10,275 bases of DNA from Thermoleophilia bacterium (lineage in GTDB: Bacteria > Actinomycetota > Thermoleophilia > Gaiellales > Gaiellaceae): contig JAICYG010000093.1 of assembly GCA_025934335.1 (NCBI GenBank), positions 1 through 10,275 of the forward strand. The letters are read 5' to 3'. The notes under the pieces were generated by a model. The model was not told the origin of the DNA. It saw only the letters and a program-made list of their open reading frames with translations, and ran no database searches. Of the stretch, positions 6,059 to 10,275 are shown one piece after another; within the stretch, counting starts at the first letter, position 1; the number at the start of each line of letters is the position of its first letter. The position numbers were made by a program, and so were the translations under genes.

Positions 6059-7116
6059 TGGATGCGCTCGCAGTAGGCGCGATGCGCGGCGACGAGGTCG
6101 CCGACGGCATCGCCCCCGAACTTGTCGATCGCGAGGACGGCGAGCTCCCACGCGACAGCGGCCTCAGCGACGACGGCGAGCGCCTCGACCGCGGCGACGT
6201 CGGACCGCTCGACGAGCGCCTTCGCCTCCTCGCCGGTGGCGAGGTCGACGCTCCGCAGCGGCTTCATCAGCGTCGGCAGCGGCTTCATCGCGGCACGGAC
6301 GACGATCTCCTCGCCGTTCGAGACGCCCGCCTCGATCCCGCCGGCACGGTTGGACGTGCGTCTACGCGAGGTGTCGATCTCGTCGTGCGCCTCCGAGCCG
6401 CGCAGGACCGCGAGCGCGAAGCCGTCGCCGATCTCGACGCCCTTGACCGCCTGGATCCCCATCAGCGCGGCGGCGAGCCGCGCGTCGAGCCTGTCCTCCT
6501 TCGTCGCGTACGAGCCGAGGCCCGGCGGGACGCCCGTCGCGCGCACCTCGACGACGCCCCCGACCGTGTCGCGCTCCTTGCGCGCCTCGTCGATCCGCGC
6601 CCGCAGCCCCTCCTCGTCGACCGCCGCGCCGCGCACCGAGATCCCGATCTGCGCGAGCAGCGCCTTCGCCACCGCTCCCGCCGCCACGTGCACCGCGGTG
6701 TGCCGCGCGGACGCCCGCTCGAGCGCATTGCGAACGTCGTCGTGGTCGAACTTCTGCACGCCCGCGAGGTCGGCGTGCCCCGGCCGCGGTAGCGTCACCG
6801 GCTTCGTCCCCTTGCCCGACGGCTCCCCTTCGGGAGGCCACGGCGCCATCCCCCACGTCCAGTTCCTGTGGTCGCGGTTCCAGACGACGAGCGCGAGCGG
6901 CGTCCCGAGCGTGCGTCCGTGGCGCAGCCCCGCGAGCACCTCGGCCGCGTCCTGCTCGATCTGCTGCCGCGGCGACCGGCCGTAGCCCTCCTGGCGGCGG
7001 CGCAGGTCGGTGTCGATCGCCGCACGGTCGAGCTCGAGCCCGGCAGGCAACCCCGTCACGATCGCGACGAGCGCCGGCCCGTGCGACTCTCCGGCGGCGG
7101 CGAGGCGAAGCGTCAT
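6046..7116 (-). CDS. aroC: Chorismate synthase
   Basis: This is the last enzyme of the shikimate pathway. It converts 5-enolpyruvylshikimate 3-phosphate to chorismate using reduced FMN. The protein has 356 residues, the usual length. The signatures are present: GESHG at 9-13 with catalytic H12, RPGHAD with H114, ERASARHTAV at 133-142, SNRAGGIEAGVSNGE at 255-269, and RSDVAAVEAL from 304. The ATG at 7116 begins MTLRLAAAGESHG, the normal short N-terminus, and overlaps the aroE stop as ATGA. The gene ends inside the start of the aroK-aroB fusion. Nothing suggests loss of function. No flavin reductase gene lies nearby, so whether the enzyme is mono- or bifunctional cannot be told. Confidence 0.97.
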   Translation of the reverse strand: MTLRLAAAGESHGPALVAIVTGLPAGLELDRAAIDTDLRRRQEGYGRSPRQQIEQDAAEVLAGLRHGRTLGTPLALVVWNRDHRNWTWGMAPWPPEGEPSGKGTKPVTLPRPGHADLAGVQKFDHDDVRNALERASARHTAVHVAAGAVAKALLAQIGISVRGAAVDEEGLRARIDEARKERDTVGGVVEVRATGVPPGLGSYATKEDRLDARLAAALMGIQAVKGVEIGDGFALAVLRGSEAHDEIDTSRRRTSNRAGGIEAGVSNGEEIVVRAAMKPLPTLMKPLRSVDLATGEEAKALVERSDVAAVEALAVVAEAAVAWELAVLAIDKFGGDAVGDLVAAHRAYCERIQWPR

Positions 7117-7811
7117 CCCGCCAACCCTAGAGACGCGCGCATGACCTCGACCGGCGGCTCGAGCCCCGTCCAGAGCCGGAAGCTCGCGGCGCCCTGGCGG
7201 ACGAGCGCCTCGAGCCCGTCGACGACCTCGCAGCCCGCGGCCCGGGCCGCCGCGACGAGCACGGTCTCGTCGAAGCCGTACGCCAGGTCGACGACCGTCT
7301 GGTGGGGCTCCGGCCGGACGAGAAGCTCGTCGCGCACGGGCGTCGCGTTGACGATCAGGTCGCAGCCGCTCGCATCGGGCGGCCAGACGCCGCGCCGACT
7401 GTAGACGCGCGTGTCGTCGGGCAGCGCAGGCGCGAGCGCGGCCGCAGCGCCACCGGCACCGATCACGCACGCGCGACTCGCCGTGATGCCGGCGAGGATC
7501 TCCCTGTCGGTGTTGAAGCCGAACACGCGCCCGTCGCGAAAGACCAGCGTGTTCACCGAGTCGCCGTCCGCCTCGTCGCACGCACCGACGACAGCACGCT
7601 TGTGCGGGATGGTCACGTTCGCGCCCGCGAAGCCGAGCGTGCGCAGCGCGTCGACCGCCGCAAGCGGGTCCTCGACGTCGAACGCCTCGTAGCGCCAGTC
7701 GAGCCCGCGGGCCGCGAGCGCCGCGTTCTGCATCCGCGGCGACAGCGAGTGCGCCACGGGATGTCCGAGCAGCGCGACCAGTGATGTGACCGGCAACGTC
7801 GCCCGCTTCAC
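7113..7811 (-). CDS. aroE: Shikimate dehydrogenase (unusually short)
   Basis: This enzyme reduces 3-dehydroshikimate to shikimate with NADPH. The GTG start at 7811 gives 232 residues against about 270-280 for typical AroE. The substrate site is intact: S22 and S24 (HSLSP), T67, K71 (NVTIPHK), N87, D102 (NTD) and Q206 (QGAASFRLWTG). The nucleotide site has GAGGAA at 118-123 and a basic SRR at 138-140 where NRT is usual. Shortening is in three places: about 5 residues between K71 and N87, about 9 between D102 and the glycine loop, and about 25 after SRR, removing a helix and strand region of the Rossmann domain. Function is likely retained because all catalytic residues remain. The ATGA overlap with aroC indicates coupling. 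The gap before it and a hairpin suggest it may begin a separate transcript from mltG. Confidence 0.92.
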   Translation of the reverse strand: MKRATLPVTSLVALLGHPVAHSLSPRMQNAALAARGLDWRYEAFDVEDPLAAVDALRTLGFAGANVTIPHKRAVVGACDEADGDSVNTLVFRDGRVFGFNTDREILAGITASRACVIGAGGAAAALAPALPDDTRVYSRRGVWPPDASGCDLIVNATPVRDELLVRPEPHQTVVDLAYGFDETVLVAAARAAGCEVVDGLEALVRQGAASFRLWTGLEPPVEVMRASLGLAG

Positions 7812-7941
7812 GGGTCGCGAGCACCAAGCGATGCAAGGACGCAGGGAGCGCCGACAGTAGAACTATCGGCGCGACCGAGGACGCGGCAGCGCGCAGCGTG
7901 ATCGCGGGCCGGGGAGCCGGCGAACGTTGCCGGTTGCATCA
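7812..7941 (-). other. 130-base spacer between mltG and aroE
   Basis: This is the longest gene-free stretch in the window. It holds the strong hairpin at 7848-7872 and a weaker inverted repeat at 7917-7933 (CCGGC, 7-base loop, GCCGG) just after the mltG stop. No clear promoter hexamers were found. The only relatively AT-rich bases are in and next to the hairpin loop. It probably marks a transcription boundary or leader before the aro genes. Confidence 0.5.
7848..7872 (-). terminator. 10-bp hairpin, terminator or leader element upstream of aroE
   Basis: In the minus-strand RNA, GCGCCGAUAG pairs with CUGUCGGCGC over 10 pairs with one G-U wobble, closing a 5-base loop (UUCUA). There is no U-tract after it, as is common for actinobacterial terminators. 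It lies 70 bases after the mltG stop and 37 bases before the aroE GTG. It could end the alaS-ruvX-mltG transcript or act in the aro leader. Confidence 0.45.
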
Positions 7942-8853
7942 CTAGCACCCGTAACCGTGCGCGCACAGGTAGCGCTGGAACTCGCTCGCGCTCGCCGTGA
8001 AGAAGTGGTGCCGCTTGTCCGGCTTGGCGACGAAGTACAGGTAGTCGACCTTCGCCGGATGCGCGGCGGCCTGCATCGCCTCGAGGCCCGGGTTGTCGAT
8101 CGGCGTCGGCGGCAGCCCGGTGTGCAGCCGGAGGTTGTACGGCGTCGGGTTCTGGAGCTGCGACTGGTGGATCGACTCGGTGCCGGGTATGTGGAGCGCA
8201 TACCGGAGGGCGGCGTCGATCCCGAGCGCCATCTGCAGGTGCAGCCGGTTGTAGACGACCGCCGCGATCTTCGGCCCGTCGCTCGCGACGACGGCCTCGC
8301 CCTGGATCAGCGACGCGATCGTGAGCACGTCGTACGGCGTCAGGTTCTTCGAGCGTGCGTACGTCAGGTCGACGTTCTTCCAGTTGCGACAGAACGCGGC
8401 CGCCTGTTGCTGCACGAGTTGCTTCGAGGTGGTCTTCGCCAGGAAGTCGTACGTCGCCGGGAACAGGAAGCCCTCGACCTTCGTGCGCTTGCGCGGCGCG
8501 AAGCAGGGGACGACGAGCGTCCGCGTCGCGGCGAGATACGTCGCCCGGGCGATCCTCACCGGCTTCCCCTTCTTCTTGCGCTCGGCGATCTTCGCGACCG
8601 CCTCCACACGGTCGGCCATCTGGGTGCGGGTGAAGCCCTCCGGAAACACGACGCGGAAAGGCTTCGGGGGCGGCGGCAGCGCCGTTGTCGTCGGCGCCGC
8701 GTCGTGCGTCGCGCGCGGAAGCGCAACGGCCACAGCGGCGATGGCGGCCGCGACCGCGAGCACGAGGACTGCGAGCGCGACGGCACGGCGCCGCCGGATC
8801 TGCGCCGGCGACGGCCGCCGGCGCGGGCGCGTCACCTCCGGCGGCTCTGCCAT
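7942..8853 (-). CDS. mltG: Endolytic murein transglycosylase MltG (YceG-like)
   Basis: This inner-membrane enzyme cleaves nascent peptidoglycan glycan strands and is thought to release them from synthesis. The protein has 303 residues. An N-terminal basic cytoplasmic tail (1-22, ending RRRR) precedes a single membrane helix at about 23-45. A proline/threonine-rich linker follows (52-65), then the YceG-type extracellular domain. Family motifs are VEGFLFPATYDF at 126-137, ASLIQGEA at 180-187, VVYNRL at 199-204, GLPPTPIDNPG at 246-256 and the C-terminal HHFFTAS. E186 aligns with the conserved Glu of the catalytic EKE-type motif; the preceding Glu of the E. coli sequence is Q184, a change I believe is common. 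No LysM domain is apparent. It overlaps ruvX by 22 bases and follows it as in many actinobacteria and firmicutes. Confidence 0.93.
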   Translation of the reverse strand: MAEPPEVTRPRRRPSPAQIRRRRAVALAVLVLAVAAAIAAVAVALPRATHDAAPTTTALPPPPKPFRVVFPEGFTRTQMADRVEAVAKIAERKKKGKPVRIARATYLAATRTLVVPCFAPRKRTKVEGFLFPATYDFLAKTTSKQLVQQQAAAFCRNWKNVDLTYARSKNLTPYDVLTIASLIQGEAVVASDGPKIAAVVYNRLHLQMALGIDAALRYALHIPGTESIHQSQLQNPTPYNLRLHTGLPPTPIDNPGLEAMQAAAHPAKVDYLYFVAKPDKRHHFFTASASEFQRYLCAHGYGC

Positions 8854-9206
8854 TCCAGATACCCGGAGAGGAGATGCGCGGCGGCCCGCGCGTCGTCGTC
8901 GCCGGCGAGGACGGACGTGAAGCGCTCGTCGTACGTCTCGACGGGCGTCGCGACCGCGGCACGCAGGCGCTCGACGAACGCGCTCGTCTCGGCAGCCTGC
9001 TCGCCGTGCGCCCCGCGCAGCGTCAACGGCATGCCGACGACCACGCGCTCTGGTGCCTCCGCCTCGATCACGGCGAGGAGCCTCTCAAACCCGGCGTCGC
9101 TCGCCGCGCGCTCGACCGTCGTCACCGGGCGCGCGACCGTCCCGGTCGGGTCGGAGACGGCGACGCCGGTGCGCGCCGAGCCGTAGTCCAGCGCGAGCAC
9201 CTTCAC
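8832..9206 (-). CDS. ruvX: RuvX/YqgF family putative Holliday junction resolvase, short form
   Basis: This is a member of the RNase H-like RuvX family, predicted to resolve Holliday junctions or to process the 5' end of pre-16S rRNA; the role differs among studies. A GTG start at 9206 gives 124 residues against about 138 in E. coli. D7 lies in LALDYGSARTGVAV, followed by VVVGMPLTLRG, DERFTS (D93, E94) and D105 in the C-terminal DARAAAHLLSGYLE helix. About 14 residues are missing between DERFTS and D105, and the usual TVEA Glu is L100. The core acidic positions I can identify at both ends remain, so activity is plausible. It starts 3 bases after the alaS stop, the standard actinobacterial arrangement. 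Confidence 0.9.
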   Translation of the reverse strand: MKVLALDYGSARTGVAVSDPTGTVARPVTTVERAASDAGFERLLAVIEAEAPERVVVGMPLTLRGAHGEQAAETSAFVERLRAAVATPVETYDERFTSVLAGDDDARAAAHLLSGYLEWQSRRR

Positions 9207-9209
9207 GGC

Positions 9210-10274
9210 TCACGACCTCAGAGCGGCCGCAAGCCTGTCGCGACCCACCTCGAGCGCGTCGCGAACCGCGTCGACGTTCTTGCCGCCGGCCTCGGCGAGC
9301 GTCGGCCGGCCGCCTCCACCGCCGCCGATGATCGGGCCCAGCTCGCGCACGATCCTCACGGCGTCGATCTCGGCCACCGAGTTGTCGAGGTTGACGACGA
9401 GCGCGACTTTCCCCTCGTCGGCCGACGCGAGCACGACCGCGGACGCGCTCTCGCGCTGCCGCACCTGGTCGGAGAAGTCGCGCAGCGCGCCGCCCCGCGC
9501 TCCCGTCACCTCGGCGACGAACACCGCGCCCTGCCGGTCCTGCCACACGATGTCAGGCCCGGCGGCGGCCGCCTCGCGCGGCTTCCTCGCATCGCGGCGT
9601 GCCTGCTCGAGCTCGGCGCGCACCGCCGCGAGCTCGCGGCTTCGGCCTTCGAGGACGCTCCACGCCTCACCCGCAGTCACGGCCTCGATCCGGCGCGCGC
9701 CCGAGCCGACCGCGCGCTCACCCAGGATCACGAACGGCCCGATCTCGGCGGTCGAGCGAACGTGCGTGCCCCCGCAGAGCTCCTTCGAGTACTCGTCGAT
9801 CTCGACGACACGAACCTCGTCGCCGTACTTCTCGCCGAACAGCATCATCGCGCCGAGCTTGCGCGCCTCCTCGATCGGCGTCACGTACGTGCGCACGGGG
9901 ATCGCCTCGAACACCTTCTCGTTGACGATGCGTTCGACGCGGTCGCGCTCGTCCGGCGTCAGGCCGGACGGATGCGTGAAGTCGAAGCGGAGCTTGTCGG
10001 GGCGGACGGCGGAGCCGGCCTGCTTCACGTGGTCGCCGAGCACGTCGCGGAGCGCCTGGTGCAGGAGGTGCGTCGCCGTGTGGTTCGCCATCGTCGGGAA
10101 CCGCTGCGTCCAGGCGACGACGGCGCGCACACGGTCGCCGCGCGCGAAGCCGCTTCCCTCGAAGAGCAGCGCCTGGTCGTCGCCGAGCTTGTACGCAGCG
10201 CGGAGCACCGCGGAGGCGCCGCTCTCCTCGTGCACGAGCTCGCCGGTGTCGGTGACCTGGCCGCCGCTCTCGGC
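9210..10274 (-). CDS. alaS: Alanyl-tRNA synthetase, C-terminal 354 residues (gene continues beyond the right edge)
   Basis: The cytoplasmic enzyme charges tRNA-Ala and hydrolyses mischarged Ser- or Gly-tRNA-Ala. The visible part starts within the linker motif AESGGQVTDTGEL. The editing domain follows with zinc ligands HTATH (visible residues 65 and 69) and CGGTH (167 and 171), and RRIEAVTAG closes it. A charged helical stretch (SRELAAVRAELEQARRDARK) precedes the C-Ala domain with the glycine-rich IIGGGGGGRPTLAEAGG near the end. The N-terminal aminoacylation and tRNA-recognition domains lie outside the window. The normal C-terminus ends 3 bases before ruvX, indicating co-transcription. Confidence 0.97.
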   Translation of the reverse strand, partial: AESGGQVTDTGELVHEESGASAVLRAAYKLGDDQALLFEGSGFARGDRVRAVVAWTQRFPTMANHTATHLLHQALRDVLGDHVKQAGSAVRPDKLRFDFTHPSGLTPDERDRVERIVNEKVFEAIPVRTYVTPIEEARKLGAMMLFGEKYGDEVRVVEIDEYSKELCGGTHVRSTAEIGPFVILGERAVGSGARRIEAVTAGEAWSVLEGRSRELAAVRAELEQARRDARKPREAAAAGPDIVWQDRQGAVFVAEVTGARGGALRDFSDQVRQRESASAVVLASADEGKVALVVNLDNSVAEIDAVRIVRELGPIIGGGGGGRPTLAEAGGKNVDAVRDALEVGRDRLAAALRS

Positions 10275-10275
10275 G

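Noticed and set aside
4559..6076. 505-residue plus-strand open frame opposite aroQ and aroKB
   Set aside because: It is antisense to genes with intact catalytic motifs, is rich in Arg and Asp, and shows no domain. Long false frames are expected at this GC content.
7116..7836. Extended 596-residue reading of the chorismate synthase frame
   Set aside because: The region above 7116 is arginine-rich and overlaps aroE in another frame. Chorismate synthase normally begins at the MTLRLAAAGESHG start.
7917..7933. Second hairpin just after mltG (CCGGC, 7-base loop, GCCGG)
   Set aside because: A 5-bp stem made only of G and C is expected often by chance in this DNA. It is mentioned within the spacer but not called as a terminator.
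7927..9186. 419-residue plus-strand open frame opposite mltG and ruvX
   Set aside because: It is an antisense shadow rich in Arg, Val and Asp with no recognisable motif, and it covers two recognised genes.

Overview
The window is very GC-rich chromosomal DNA whose gene order is that of a housekeeping block in Actinomycetota: alaS, ruvX, mltG, aroE, aroC, aroK/aroB, aroQ, an M24 aminopeptidase and efp. The high GC, the order of the aro genes, the aroK-aroB fusion and the accB/accC pair after efp suggest a deep-branching actinobacterium such as Thermoleophilia. That assignment is inference from synteny and composition. No tRNA, rRNA, CRISPR array, transposase or phage gene was seen. No gene-free stretch exceeds about 130 bases.

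Almost everything lies on the minus strand and reads right to left. From the right edge come the C-terminal part of alaS (9210-10274), ruvX (8832-9206) and mltG (7942-8853). A 130-base gap follows, holding a 10-bp hairpin. Next is a compact shikimate operon: aroE (7113-7811), aroC (6046-7116), a shikimate kinase/3-dehydroquinate synthase fusion (4679-6058) and aroQ (4245-4679). The M24 peptidase (3208-4248) and efp (2615-3181) follow. Junctions are mostly ATGA, TGATG or short overlaps, so translational coupling is likely. Together aroB, aroQ, aroE, aroK and aroC encode five of the seven steps from DAHP synthesis to chorismate; DAHP synthase (step 1) and AroA (step 6) are absent here.

Two small plus-strand membrane-protein genes (2039-2413 and 2415-2609) converge on efp. 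They separate it from the last minus-strand pair, which is a carboxylase-like protein (156-1955) and the start of a biotin carboxylase gene (1-156).

The main item of interest is the 156-1955 protein. It joins a carboxyltransferase-type TIM barrel (5S/PycB/OadA family) to a complete AccB-type biotin carboxyl carrier. The barrel keeps the family's sequence frame but has lost every recognisable metal ligand (the RDG Asp, the carbamylated Lys and both His of HTHDT). It looks like a pseudoenzyme fused to the acetyl/acyl-CoA carboxylase carrier, translationally coupled to biotin carboxylase. Secondary points are the unusually trimmed AroE, AroK-AroB and RuvX proteins and the insertion of two unknown membrane genes into an otherwise conserved efp-accB-accC neighbourhood.
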